From contig NZ_CP063832.1 of the NCBI RefSeq assembly GCF_023277925.1, positions 372,001 to 436,000 of the forward strand: DNA of 64,000 nucleotides, in the 5' to 3' direction. This document shows positions 26,629-35,282 of the stretch, in pieces (position 1 is the stretch's first letter; the number at the start of each line of letters is the position of its first letter). This stretch comes from Pseudomonas entomophila. Its GTDB lineage: Bacteria; Pseudomonadota; Gammaproteobacteria; Pseudomonadales; Pseudomonadaceae. Made by a program: the position numbers and the translations under genes. A model generated the notes under the pieces. It had not been told where the DNA came from and did not search any database. It saw nothing but the letters and a program-made list of their open reading frames with translations.

Positions 26629-26711
26629 GTAGGAGCGGCTTTAGCCGCGATCACGCGCGCAGCGGGTGCCAGAACCGTGTTGTTCGCATCGCGGCTAAAG
26701 CCGCTCCTACA
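26629..26711. repeat. Paired REP hairpin, GGCTTTAGCCGCGAT family, intact
   Basis: Perfect 24-bp arms at 26629-26652 and 26688-26711 around a 35-nt loop; preceded by GACCTC. This is the intact reference for the REP interrupted by the IS near 9.84/11.28 kb. Confidence 0.88.
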
Positions 26712-26746
26712 GGGCTGCGCCGTTGTTGCGGAATCTACAGGGCCGA

Positions 26747-27184
26747 TCACGCCATCGGCGGCAGGCGCCGTTTCACCGGGGACTTCTTGATGATTGCCGT
26801 ATTGGTTTCGGCCAGTACATTGAGGCGATCGAGCAGGGTGTCCAGTTGTTCCATCGAGCGCACATGCAGGCGGGCGATGAAGCAATCCTCGCCGGTGACC
26901 TTGTCGCACTCGGTGAACTCGGGAATGGCGACGATTTGCCGTTCCACCTCCTGCAACTGCCCAGGCAGCGGGCGGATGCGCACGATGGCCTGCAACTGGT
27001 AACCGAAGCTACGGGCATCGACCTCCACGGTGTAGCCGCACAGCACGCCGCGTTCCTCCAGGCGGCGCAAGCGCTCGCTGACGCTGGGCGCGGACAGCCC
27101 GCTGATCTGGGCCAGGGCCTTCAGCGAGCGGCGCGAGTCTTCCATCAGAGCATTGATCAGCAGTTGGTCGATAGCGTCGGTCAT
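26747..27184 (-). CDS. Lrp/AsnC-family transcriptional regulator
   Basis: 145 residues. N-terminal helix-turn-helix: DAIDQLLINALMEDSRRSLKA, then ISGLSAPSVSERLRRLEERGVL; C-terminal RAM effector domain with ECDKVTGEDCFIARLHV. The ATG at 27184 sits behind GAGGTG; a GTG two codons earlier overlaps that site and is rejected. It is divergent from an EamA exporter gene. Lrp-type regulators commonly control a neighbouring amino-acid exporter, which is the likely arrangement here. Confidence 0.93.
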   Translation of the reverse strand: MTDAIDQLLINALMEDSRRSLKALAQISGLSAPSVSERLRRLEERGVLCGYTVEVDARSFGYQLQAIVRIRPLPGQLQEVERQIVAIPEFTECDKVTGEDCFIARLHVRSMEQLDTLLDRLNVLAETNTAIIKKSPVKRRLPPMA

Positions 27185-27317
27185 GTTCACCTCGTTAGGC
27201 GATAGTCTCTATTTGCCTTGATAGTAAAGGTGATACCTGGAAAACACCTTCGCTATCCGCTGGATGGCTGCCTCCTGTCCTCCGCATACTGTGCCCATCA
27301 TCGACAGGAGGTGTGAG

Positions 27318-28217
27318 ATGGACAATTCGCTGCGCCGCGGTACCTTGGAAATGGTTGCCGCCATGCTGATCTCCGGGACCATCGGCTGGTTCGTGCTGGT
27401 GTCCGGGCAACCGGTGTTGGAGGTGGTGTTCTGGCGCTGCGTGTTCGGGGCCGGCACCTTGCTGCTGATCTGCGCGGCCATGGGCTTGCTCAAGCCCGGT
27501 GTGCTGACCCGCGCGACCTTCCTGCTGGCGGTGGCCAGTGGGGTGGCCATCGTTGGTAACTGGGTGCTGTTGTTCGCCTCCTACTCGCGGGCCTCCATCG
27601 CTATCGGCACGGCGGTGTACAACGTCCAGCCGTTTTTGCTGGTGGGGCTGGCGGCGTTGTTTCTCGGCGAAAAGATCACCCTACCCAAGCTGACCTGGCT
27701 GAGCGTGGCCTTCCTCGGCATGCTGGCCATCGTCAGCGCCCATGGCGCCGGGCAGGGCAGTGGCGGCGAGTACCTGCTGGGCATCGCCCTGGCCTTGGGC
27801 GCGGCGTTTCTCTATGCCGTGGCGGCGCTGATCATCAAGCGCCTGACAGGCACGCCACCGCACCTGATCGCGCTGGTCCAGGTGAGTACCGGTGTGTTGC
27901 TGCTGGCGCCCTGGGTGAAGCTGGGCGGGCTGCCGGACGAACTGCCGGCACTGGGCAGCCTGGTGACGCTGGGGATCGTGCATACAGGGTTAATGTATGT
28001 GTTGCTGTACAGCGCTATCCAGCGGCTACCCACGGCACTGACCGGCGCCTTGTCGTTCATCTACCCGATCGCGGCTATCCTGGTCGACTGGGTTGCCTTC
28101 GGCCATCGCCTGGCGCCACTGCAGTGGCTGGGCGTGGGGCTGATCCTGCTGGCGGCGGCGGGCATGCAGCAGGGCTGGTGGTTCCGGCGGTTCGCGGGGG
28201 CAGCACAGCAACGGTGA
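27318..28217 (+). CDS. EamA/DMT-family exporter
   Basis: 299 residues with ten predicted helices in two EamA halves (for example ATFLLAVASGVAIVGNWVLLF and LGIVHTGLMYVLLYSAIQRL). Members export amino acids and related metabolites across the inner membrane. The start at 27318 has an AGGAGGTG site. Divergent from the Lrp-type regulator, so an amino-acid substrate is plausible but not shown. Confidence 0.88.
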   Translation: MDNSLRRGTLEMVAAMLISGTIGWFVLVSGQPVLEVVFWRCVFGAGTLLLICAAMGLLKPGVLTRATFLLAVASGVAIVGNWVLLFASYSRASIAIGTAVYNVQPFLLVGLAALFLGEKITLPKLTWLSVAFLGMLAIVSAHGAGQGSGGEYLLGIALALGAAFLYAVAALIIKRLTGTPPHLIALVQVSTGVLLLAPWVKLGGLPDELPALGSLVTLGIVHTGLMYVLLYSAIQRLPTALTGALSFIYPIAAILVDWVAFGHRLAPLQWLGVGLILLAAAGMQQGWWFRRFAGAAQQR

Positions 28218-28273
28218 AGGTCAGTTGCGGGACAAGCGGTTAGAATGCCGCTTTTATCGAACCAAAGCCGAAC

Positions 28274-29203
28274 ATGACCTCAGCCATCGCCACCCTATCA
28301 CAGCACCTGCTCGCTGCCCTCGATCCCGCGCCCCAGGAAACCCGCCGCCTGTTCCATGGCCGTGGCCGTTGCTGGCCGGGGCTGGAACAGATCACCGTCG
28401 ACTGGTTGGATGGCGTGCTGTTGGTGGCGCTGTTCCGCGAACCGCCCGAAGGCCAGTTGGCCGAACTGGAGGAAATGCTCAAGGCCCTGGCGCAAGGCCC
28501 GCAGTGGACTGGCCAGGCCATTCTCCTGCAGCACCGCTACCTGCCCGACAGCCCCGGCCAATGGCTGCTGGGCGAGCCGTGCCAGCAGCGCGAGGTGGTC
28601 GAGGATGGGCTTAGGTACCTGCTCGACCTCGGCGTGCGGCAGAACAACGGCCTGTTCCTCGACATGCGCTATGGCCGTCGCTGGGTGCGCGAGCAGGCGG
28701 CGGGCAAGCGGGTGCTCAACCTGTTCGCCTACACCTGCGGTTTCTCTGTGGCGGCGATTGCTGGCGGCGCCGAGCAGGTAGTCAACCTGGACATGGCCAA
28801 GTCGGCGTTGTCCCGTGGCCGCGACAATCACAGGCTCAACGGCCATGACGCCTCGCGGGTCGCCTACCTGGGGCATGAGCTGTTCAAGTCGTGGGGCAAG
28901 GTGCGCAAGTATGGGCCGTATGACCTGATCATCATCGACCCGCCGACCTTCCAGCGTGGCAGCTTCGTGCTGACCCAGGACTACAGCAAGATCCTGCGGC
29001 GGTTGCCGGAGTTGTTGAGCGAGGGCGGGACGGTGCTGGCCTGTGTCAACGACCCGGGGATCGGGCCGCAGTTCCTGATCGAGGGCATGGCCGAGCAGGC
29101 GCCGGGGTTGGTGTTCGTCGAGCGGTTGGAGAACCCGCCGGAGTTTCCGGATGCCGACCCCGAGGGTGGGTTGAAGGCGTTGGTGTTCCGTTCGCAGGCT
29201 TGA
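28274..29203 (+). CDS. SAM-dependent methyltransferase, RlmI/RlmK-like
   Basis: 309 residues. The C-terminal two thirds is a Rossmann methyltransferase: motif I VLNLFAYTCGFSVAAIAGG, and motif IV IIIDPPTFQRGSF, the DPPTF form found in the RlmK half of E. coli RlmL and in RlmI. The preceding GLFLDMRYGRRWVRE is also typical of 23S rRNA m5C/m7G methyltransferases. The PUA/THUMP RNA-binding part is reduced or replaced. rRNA is the likely target; the modified base cannot be assigned. Confidence 0.82.
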   Translation: MTSAIATLSQHLLAALDPAPQETRRLFHGRGRCWPGLEQITVDWLDGVLLVALFREPPEGQLAELEEMLKALAQGPQWTGQAILLQHRYLPDSPGQWLLGEPCQQREVVEDGLRYLLDLGVRQNNGLFLDMRYGRRWVREQAAGKRVLNLFAYTCGFSVAAIAGGAEQVVNLDMAKSALSRGRDNHRLNGHDASRVAYLGHELFKSWGKVRKYGPYDLIIIDPPTFQRGSFVLTQDYSKILRRLPELLSEGGTVLACVNDPGIGPQFLIEGMAEQAPGLVFVERLENPPEFPDADPEGGLKALVFRSQA

Positions 29204-29209
29204 AATGCT

Positions 29210-29275
29210 GTTCGCCAGCAAGCTGGCTCCTACAGGAGATTGCGTGGGGCTGTAGGAACCGACTTGCTGGCGAAA
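29210..29275. repeat. Paired REP-like hairpin, degenerate
   Basis: GTTCGCCAGCAAGCTGGCTC... and ...AACCGACTTGCTGGCGAAA form an imperfect inverted repeat between converging genes. Confidence 0.7.
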
Positions 29276-29279
29276 GCGT

Positions 29280-30287
29280 TTACTTGTCGGTGTAGATCTG
29301 GTCGAACACGCCACCATCGTTGAAGTGGGTCTTCTGCACGGTGCGCCAGTCACCGAAGGTTTTCTCCACCGACAGGAAGTCGACTTTCGGGAAGCGGTCG
29401 GTGTATTTGGCCAGCACCGTGGCGTCACGCGGGCGCAGGTAGTTGTTGGCGGCGATCTCCTGGGCTTCGGGCGACCACAGGTACTTCAGGTACGCCTCGG
29501 CCACGGCCTGGGTGCCTTTCTTCGCCACCACCTTGTCGACCACGCTCACCGGCGGCTCGGCTTCGGCCGACACGCTCGGGTAGATCACTTCGAACTGGTC
29601 GCGGCCGAACTCGCGGGCGATCATCTCGGCTTCGTTCTCGAAGGTCACCAGCACGTCGCCGATCTGGTTGGTCATGAAGGTGGTGGTGGCGGCGCGGCCG
29701 CCGGTGTCCAGCACGGGCGCTTGCTTGAACAGCTTGCCGACGAAGTCGCGGGCCTTGCTTTCGTCACCGCCCTGCTTGAGCACGTAGCCCCAGGCCGACA
29801 GGTAGGTGTAGCGGCCGTTACCCGAGGTCTTGGGGTTGGGCACGATCACCTGCACGCCGTCCTTGAGCAGGTCGGGCCAGTCCTTCAGCGCCTTGGGGTT
29901 GCCCTTGCGCACGATGAACACGGTGGCCGAAGTGAACGGTGCGCTGTTGTTCGGCAGGCGCGTCACCCAGTTGTCTGGCACCAGCTTGCCATTGTCGGCC
30001 AGGGCGTTGATGTCGGTGGCCATGTTCATGGTGATCACGTCGGCCGGCAGGCCATCGATCACCGCGCGCGCCTGCTTGCTCGAGCCACCAAAGGACATCT
30101 GCACATTGACCTTCTCGTTGTGCTCTTTTTCCCAGTGTTTCTGGAAGGCCGGGTTGTAGTCCTTGTAGAAGTCGCGCATCACGTCGTAGGAGACGTTGAG
30201 CAGGGTGGGGGCGGCCTGGGCGAGGTTGCCCAGGGCCAGGCCCGCGGCCAGCAGCGAGGCGCTGAAAAGTTTTTTCACTGGGGGCAT
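29280..30287 (-). CDS. sbp: Sulfate ABC transporter substrate-binding protein
   Basis: 335 residues with a clear Sec signal peptide (KKLFSASLLAAGLALGNLAQA, cut before APTLLNVSYD). The mature protein has family landmarks LLNVSYDVMRDFYKDYNPAF, MSFGGSSKQARAV, NPKTSGNGRYTYLSAWGY and FGDWRTVQKTHF. It binds sulfate or thiosulfate in the periplasm for a CysTWA transporter. The cysTWA genes are not in the window, so this copy is solitary; it could serve a transporter elsewhere. Confidence 0.92.
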   Translation of the reverse strand: MPPVKKLFSASLLAAGLALGNLAQAAPTLLNVSYDVMRDFYKDYNPAFQKHWEKEHNEKVNVQMSFGGSSKQARAVIDGLPADVITMNMATDINALADNGKLVPDNWVTRLPNNSAPFTSATVFIVRKGNPKALKDWPDLLKDGVQVIVPNPKTSGNGRYTYLSAWGYVLKQGGDESKARDFVGKLFKQAPVLDTGGRAATTTFMTNQIGDVLVTFENEAEMIAREFGRDQFEVIYPSVSAEAEPPVSVVDKVVAKKGTQAVAEAYLKYLWSPEAQEIAANNYLRPRDATVLAKYTDRFPKVDFLSVEKTFGDWRTVQKTHFNDGGVFDQIYTDK

Positions 30288-30393
30288 TCCTTGTTCTGGT
30301 TCAAAGGGTTGGCGATTTGCCAGCGACTATAGCGGGTGGCTTTGCGCGGGTTAAAGAACAAAACGGTCTTTGGTTATGTCGTTGTCATCGCAG

Positions 30394-30467
30394 GCCCTCT
30401 CGCGGCTGAAGCCGCTCCTACAGGCATCACGAAAAACCTGTAGGAGCGGCTTCAGCCGCGAGAGGGC
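30394..30467. repeat. Paired REP hairpin with 31-bp perfect arms
   Basis: Arms 30394-30424 and 30437-30467 (starting GCCCTCTCGCGGCTGAAGCC) are perfectly complementary around a 12-nt loop. It lies upstream of sbp and just past the end of the ion-channel gene. Confidence 0.9.
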
Positions 30468-30481
30468 CGCTACAAGCACCT

Positions 30482-31303
30482 TCACTGCTTTGGAAATAAC
30501 GCATTACCACAACGCGAACAGAACGCTGCGCCATGTTCGTGGTGATGCTTGGCGCAGGTCGGGCAGTCGTGCTGCAGCTGTTCGCCGCGCAGGGCATTGG
30601 CCAGTTCGGCGGTGAAGATGCCGGTGGGCACGGCGATGATCGAGTAGCCAGTGATCATCACCAGTGACGACAGCACCTGCCCCAGCGGTGTCTTCGGCAC
30701 GATGTCGCCGAAGCCCACGGTGGTCAGGGTGACGATGGCCCAGTAGATGCCCTTGGGGATGCTGGTGAAGCCATGTTCCGGCCCTTCGATCACATACATC
30801 AGCGTGCCGAACACGGTGACCAGGGTCGACACGCTGACCAGGAACACGATGATCTTCTGCTTGCTGCCCTGCAGCGCCGCCAGCAGGTAATGCGCCTGTT
30901 TCAGGTAAGGGCTGAGCTTGAGCACGCGGAAGATCCGCAGCATGCGAATCACGCGGATCATCAGCAGGTACTGGGCGTCGCTGTAGTACAGGGCGATGAT
31001 GCCCGGCACGATGGCCAGCAGGTCCACCAGCCCATAGAAGCTGAAGGCGTAGCGCAGCGGTTTGGGCGAGCAGTACAGGCGGGTGATGTACTCGGCCAGG
31101 AAGATTGCCGTGAACCCCCATTCGATACCCGCCAGCAGCCCGGCGTAGTTGCGGTGCACATCGTCGATGCTGTCGAGGATCACCGTGACCAGGCTGGCCA
31201 GGATGATCAGCAGGAGGATCTTGTCGAAGCGTCTTCCAGCGACGGTGTCGGTCTGGAAGACGATGATGTAGAGCCGCTCGCGCAGGCTCGAAGGGTTGTC
31301 CAT
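30482..31303 (-). CDS. Voltage-gated-type K+ channel with C-terminal zinc ribbon
   Basis: 273 residues, six transmembrane segments plus pore. S4 is visible as RVIRMLRIFRVLKLSPY with regularly spaced arginines, and the K+ selectivity filter as TLTTVGFGDIVP (about residue 200). After S6 the protein ends in CPTCAKHHHEHGAAFCSRCGNALF, two CxxC pairs with a His-rich linker, a zinc-ribbon-like tail. Inner-membrane potassium channel is secure; the tail's role (assembly, metal or redox sensing) is unknown. Confidence 0.9.
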   Translation of the reverse strand: MDNPSSLRERLYIIVFQTDTVAGRRFDKILLLIILASLVTVILDSIDDVHRNYAGLLAGIEWGFTAIFLAEYITRLYCSPKPLRYAFSFYGLVDLLAIVPGIIALYYSDAQYLLMIRVIRMLRIFRVLKLSPYLKQAHYLLAALQGSKQKIIVFLVSVSTLVTVFGTLMYVIEGPEHGFTSIPKGIYWAIVTLTTVGFGDIVPKTPLGQVLSSLVMITGYSIIAVPTGIFTAELANALRGEQLQHDCPTCAKHHHEHGAAFCSRCGNALFPKQ

Positions 31304-31348
31304 GGGCGCGTTCCATCTTGAGGATGGGCAGAGCCTAGGGGCTGTGTT

Positions 31349-32224
31349 TCAGCTGTGCAAGCGAGGCGCGTTGCGGCGCTGGCTGAGGTGCAGCAGGTAG
31401 TTGCCCAGGTGCATCAACCAACAGGCGGTCACGAACGGTGCGGTCAGCCCGGCGATCGGCAACCAGTTGAACAGCGCTTGCAGCAGCAGCGCGCAGGCAA
31501 TCGCCAGCAGGGTCACCCAGGGCTTTTCGCCCTGGCGACTGAAGGCCAGCGCGGCCAGTGCCGCGTTGAAGCCGTACAGGCCCAGCCAGGCGCCCTGGGC
31601 TTCACCGGCCAACAGCGCGACGCCGCCGCCGATCGCCGAGCCGATCACCGCCCAGGTGGCGGCATACGGGTTGGCGAAGTACATACCGGCGACGATCAGC
31701 AAGCCGGCTATGGGCTTGTCGAGCAGGAAAATCTGCCCCACGCCACGCAGCAGAGCATACATCGGGTCGGCCTCGACGTAGCCGTTGGCTGTGGGTGTCG
31801 CCATCAGCAGGGTGATCCACCCCAGGAGCACGAAGGGCGCGGTGTAGGCGACCAGCAGCTTGCCGCCGTGCTTGCGCCATTGGTGGGTGAGCATGCTCGA
31901 CAGGCCGCCGGCGGCGATGATCAGTGGCGGCAGGATCGCCGACCAGGGCAGCACGGCGCTGATCAGCAGGCCGATCAGCACGCCGTTGTAGCAGTACAGC
32001 CCGGCCTGGCGGTCAGCACGGTCGTAGCCACGGCGCTGGGCGGTGAGCAGGCCGGCGAGGGCGCCGAGCAGGGCGCCGCCGACCAGGTCGGGGGCGGTCA
32101 GCAGGATGGCCAGCAGGCAGCACAGGCCGCACAACGGGTTGCGCAGCAGCAGCACCTGGCTGAAGCCGTTGAGCAGCGCCGTGGCCCAGTCGGGGCACGG
32201 GTTGACGAAATTCTTGGTGTACAT
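31349..32224 (-). CDS. Urea transporter (UT/Yut family)
   Basis: 291 residues, ten hydrophobic segments in two similar halves, the UT architecture. The halves are recognisable as LLLRNPLCGLCCLLAILL and the later GVGQIFLLDKPIAGLLIVAGMY, each with the L-x-x-P type selectivity region. It mediates facilitated urea passage across the inner membrane. It lies 145 bp downstream of pyk at the end of the glyoxylate-carboligase run, separated by a REP hairpin. Purine breakdown releases urea, so the placement makes metabolic sense; no urease is in view. Confidence 0.85.
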   Translation of the reverse strand: MYTKNFVNPCPDWATALLNGFSQVLLLRNPLCGLCCLLAILLTAPDLVGGALLGALAGLLTAQRRGYDRADRQAGLYCYNGVLIGLLISAVLPWSAILPPLIIAAGGLSSMLTHQWRKHGGKLLVAYTAPFVLLGWITLLMATPTANGYVEADPMYALLRGVGQIFLLDKPIAGLLIVAGMYFANPYAATWAVIGSAIGGGVALLAGEAQGAWLGLYGFNAALAALAFSRQGEKPWVTLLAIACALLLQALFNWLPIAGLTAPFVTACWLMHLGNYLLHLSQRRNAPRLHS

Positions 32225-32309
32225 GGGCAGTCAGTGAAGTGAGTGGAAGCGGTGGGCCTCTTCGGGCCTCGGGTTTCCCGCAGTGCAAAGGGGAGGGCTT
32301 TGCCCTCTC

Positions 32310-32362
32310 TTCGCCGGCAAGCCAGCTCCTACAGATTCATGCAGGAGCCGGCTTGCCGGCGA
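32310..32362. repeat. Paired REP hairpin, TTCGCCGGC family
   Basis: TTCGCCGGCAAGCCAGCTCC... at 32310-32334 pairs with GCAGGAGCCGGCTTGCCGGC at 32341. It lies directly after the pyk stop. Confidence 0.75.
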
Positions 32363-32368
32363 TCAGGG

Positions 32369-33784
32369 TCAGACCAACGTCTCGATCCGCAGCGTATTAG
32401 TCGAACCCGGTTTGCCGAAAGGCACACCGGCGGTGATCAGCAGCGTGTCGCCACGGCTGGCCATGCCTTGCGCCTGGGCGATCTCCAGCGCCGTGGAGAC
32501 CACCTCGTCGACCTGGCGCAGGCGGTCGTTGACCACCGAATGCACGCCCCAGGTCACGCTCAGGCGGCGTGCGGTGTTCAGGTTCGGCGTCAGGTTGAGG
32601 ATCGGCGCCCGTGGCCGCTCGCGGGCGGCGCGCAGGGTCGAAGCCCCCGACTCGCTGTAGTTGACCAGCACCGCCACCGGCAGGATGCCGCTGATACGGC
32701 GGATCGCGCAGCTGATGGCGTCGGACACCGTCGCCTCGGCCTTGGGCCGGCCGACGTCGAGCTGGGCCTGGTAGTCCGGGCCGTTCTCCACCTGGCGGAT
32801 GATCTTGCTCATCATCTGCACCGCTTCCAGCGGGTAGTCGCCCGAAGCCGTTTCGGCCGACAGCATCACCGCGTCCGCGCCTTCGGCCACGGCGTTGGCC
32901 ACGTCGGTGACTTCGGCGCGGGTCGGGGCCGGGGAGAAGCGCATCGACTCGAGCATCTGGGTGGCCACCACCACAGGTTTGCCCAGCTGGCGGCAGGTGC
33001 CGATGATGCGCTTCTGGATCTGCGGCACGCTTTCGGCGGGCACTTCCACGCCCAGGTCGCCACGGGCGACCATGATCGCGTCGGACAACTCGGCGATGGC
33101 TTGCAGTTGCTCGACCGCCGAAGGCTTCTCGATCTTGGCCATCAGGTAGGCGCGGTCGCCGATCAGTTGGCGGGCCTCGAGGATGTCTTCGGGGCGCTGC
33201 ACGAACGACAGGGCCACCCAGTCAACGCCCAGTTCCAGGCCGAACGTCAGGTCGCGGCGGTCCTTCTCGGTGAGCGGGGAGAGGTCCAGCACCGCCTGGG
33301 GCACGTTGACCCCCTTGCGGTCGGACAGCTCGCCACCGGCCAGCACTTCGGTATCGATGGCGTCGCTGTGCTTGGCGGTCACCCGCAGACGCAGCTTGCC
33401 GTCGTCCAGCAGCAGGTCCATGCCGGGCTCCAGCGCGGCGATGATTTCCGGGTGTGGCAGGTTGACCCGGCGGCTGTCGCCCGGGGCCTTGTCCAGGTCC
33501 AGGCGCAGGGCCTGGCCGCGTTGCAGTTGCACCTTGCTTTCGGCGAAGCGGCCGACGCGCAGTTTCGGGCCCTGCAAGTCCATGAGAATGCCCAATGGAT
33601 AGTTGAGCTGCTGCTCGACTTCGCGGATCCACTGGTAGCGCAGGGCGTGGTCGGCGTGTTCGCCGTGGCTGAAGTTGAGGCGGAAGATGTTCACCCCGGC
33701 TTCGACCAGTTGGCGGATGTCATCGATGCCTTTGATCGCAGGCCCGAGGGTGGCGAGGATTTTGACTTTTTTATCAGGCGTCAT
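32369..33784 (-). CDS. pyk: Pyruvate kinase
   Basis: 471 residues, normal length. It converts phosphoenolpyruvate and ADP to pyruvate and ATP. Signatures: TLGPAIKGIDDIRQLVEAGVNIFRLNFSHGEH, MAKIEKPSAVEQL (catalytic Lys), MVARGDLGVEVP and the MLSAETASGDYPLE region. It overlaps ttuD by 4 bp, so it is part of the glyoxylate operon and completes the route from glycerate to pyruvate. Confidence 0.97.
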   Translation of the reverse strand: MTPDKKVKILATLGPAIKGIDDIRQLVEAGVNIFRLNFSHGEHADHALRYQWIREVEQQLNYPLGILMDLQGPKLRVGRFAESKVQLQRGQALRLDLDKAPGDSRRVNLPHPEIIAALEPGMDLLLDDGKLRLRVTAKHSDAIDTEVLAGGELSDRKGVNVPQAVLDLSPLTEKDRRDLTFGLELGVDWVALSFVQRPEDILEARQLIGDRAYLMAKIEKPSAVEQLQAIAELSDAIMVARGDLGVEVPAESVPQIQKRIIGTCRQLGKPVVVATQMLESMRFSPAPTRAEVTDVANAVAEGADAVMLSAETASGDYPLEAVQMMSKIIRQVENGPDYQAQLDVGRPKAEATVSDAISCAIRRISGILPVAVLVNYSESGASTLRAARERPRAPILNLTPNLNTARRLSVTWGVHSVVNDRLRQVDEVVSTALEIAQAQGMASRGDTLLITAGVPFGKPGSTNTLRIETLV

Positions 33785-35055
33785 GATTGCGGGGTCTCGA
33801 GGATCAGGATGGCGCGGAAGTCGTTGACGTTGGTGCGGGTCGGCTCGGTGACGATCAGCGCATCGAGCGCCTCGAAGTAGCCATAGCCGTTGTTGTTGTC
33901 CAGCTCGTCGCTGGCCGACAGGCCCAGGGCCTCGGCGCGGGCGTAGCTGGCCGGGGTCATGAAGGCGCCGGCGTTGTCTTCCGAGCCATCGATACCGTCG
34001 GTATCACCAGCCAGGGCATACACGCCCGGCAGGCCCTTGAGGCTTTCGGTGAGGCTGAGCAGGAACTCGGCATTGCGCCCGCCACGGCCGTTGCCGCGCA
34101 CGGTGACGGTGGTCTCGCCACCGGACAGGATCACGCAGGGCGCCTTCAGCGGCTGGCCGTGCAGGACGATCTGCCGAGCGATGCCGGCGTGCACCTTCGC
34201 CACCTCGCGGGACTCGCCTTCCAGGTCGCCGAGGATCAGCGGGCTGAAGCCGGCCTGGCGGGCTTTCACCGCAGCGGCCTCCAGCGACTGCTGGGGCTTG
34301 GCAATGAGCTGGAAGTGGCTGCGGGCGAGGGCGGGGTCGTCGGCCTTGACGGTTTCGGAGGCCGGGTTGTTCAGCCAGTCGATGACCGCTTTCGGCGCTT
34401 CGATGTTGTAGCGCTTGAGGATCGCCAGGGCCTCGGCCGACGTGCTCGGGTCGGCCACGGTGGGGCCGGAGGCGATGACGGTGGCCAGGTCGCCGGGCAC
34501 ATCGGAAATCGCATAGGTGTAGACCGTGGCCGGCCAGCAGGCCTTGGCCAGGCGACCGCCCTTGATCGCCGAGAGGTGCTTGCGCACGCAGTTCATCTCG
34601 CCGATGGTGGCCCCGGACTTGAGCAGGGCCTTGTTGACCTGCTGCTTGTCGGCCAGGGTCAGGCCGTCGGCGGGCAGCGCCAGCAGCGCAGAGCCGCCAC
34701 CGGAGAGCAGGAAGATGACGCGGTCGTCTTCGCTCAGGTTGCCGACCAGCGCCAGCACGCGCTTGGCCACAGCCAGGCCGGCGGCATCGGGGACCGGGTG
34801 GGCGGCTTCGACCACCTCGATTTTCTGGCAGCTGGCACCATGGCCGTAGCGGGTGACCACCAGGCCGGAGACTTCGCCTTGCCAGCTCTTCTCGACCACT
34901 TCGGCCATGGCGGCGGCGGCCTTGCCGGCACCAATGACGATGACCCGGCCGCTGCGATCGGCGGGTAGGTAGGGTTCCAGCACCTGGCGGGGGTGGGCGG
35001 CGGCGATGGCTGTGTCGAACAGCTCGCGCAGGAGTTCTTGTGGATCGACCGACAT
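33781..35055 (-). CDS. ttuD: Glycerate 2-kinase / MOFRL-family (TtuD)
   Basis: 424 residues. The start at 35055 (MSVDPQELLRELFDTAI) is preferred; a longer frame to 35196 reads through a region with no conservation. Marks: IVIGAGKAAAAMAEVVEKSW, the loop LLSGGGSALLALPADGLTL, and the MOFRL C-terminus with ILSGGETTVTVRGNGRGGRN and ALAGDTDGIDGSEDNAGAF. Older literature calls TtuD hydroxypyruvate reductase; the domain family is glycerate 2-kinase. In this operon it phosphorylates glycerate from GlxR to 2-phosphoglycerate. The ATGA overlap with pyk couples translation. Confidence 0.9.
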   Translation of the reverse strand: MSVDPQELLRELFDTAIAAAHPRQVLEPYLPADRSGRVIVIGAGKAAAAMAEVVEKSWQGEVSGLVVTRYGHGASCQKIEVVEAAHPVPDAAGLAVAKRVLALVGNLSEDDRVIFLLSGGGSALLALPADGLTLADKQQVNKALLKSGATIGEMNCVRKHLSAIKGGRLAKACWPATVYTYAISDVPGDLATVIASGPTVADPSTSAEALAILKRYNIEAPKAVIDWLNNPASETVKADDPALARSHFQLIAKPQQSLEAAAVKARQAGFSPLILGDLEGESREVAKVHAGIARQIVLHGQPLKAPCVILSGGETTVTVRGNGRGGRNAEFLLSLTESLKGLPGVYALAGDTDGIDGSEDNAGAFMTPASYARAEALGLSASDELDNNNGYGYFEALDALIVTEPTRTNVNDFRAILILETPQS

Positions 35056-35194
35056 GGCAGGCTCCCAAAGTTCTTGTTGTTCTGCAGAATCGAAAACGCC
35101 CCTGGAACTGCCTCCGTGCAGGCCGAACCAGGGGCGGGTGTTGCTCGGTGCCACCTTATGGACCTGTGGTTGCAGGTTCATGGGTGTTGGCCGC

Positions 35195-35268
35195 ATCGCG
35201 GATGAATCCGCTCCTACAGGCCATTCATTGCGATCGGATCAACCTGTAGGAGCGGATTCATCCGCGAA
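35195..35268. repeat. Paired REP hairpin, GGATTCATCCGCGA variant
   Basis: ATCGCGGATGAATCCGCTCC... (35195-35220) pairs with ...GAGCGGATTCATCCGCGAA (35243-35268). It separates glxR from ttuD and may cause differential operon expression. Confidence 0.8.
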
Positions 35269-35282
35269 GGGCTGGTACAGGT

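Noticed and set aside
26553..26909. Small leftward frame across the REP at 26629
   Set aside because: Reads through a REP and the end of the Lrp gene; no ribosome site.
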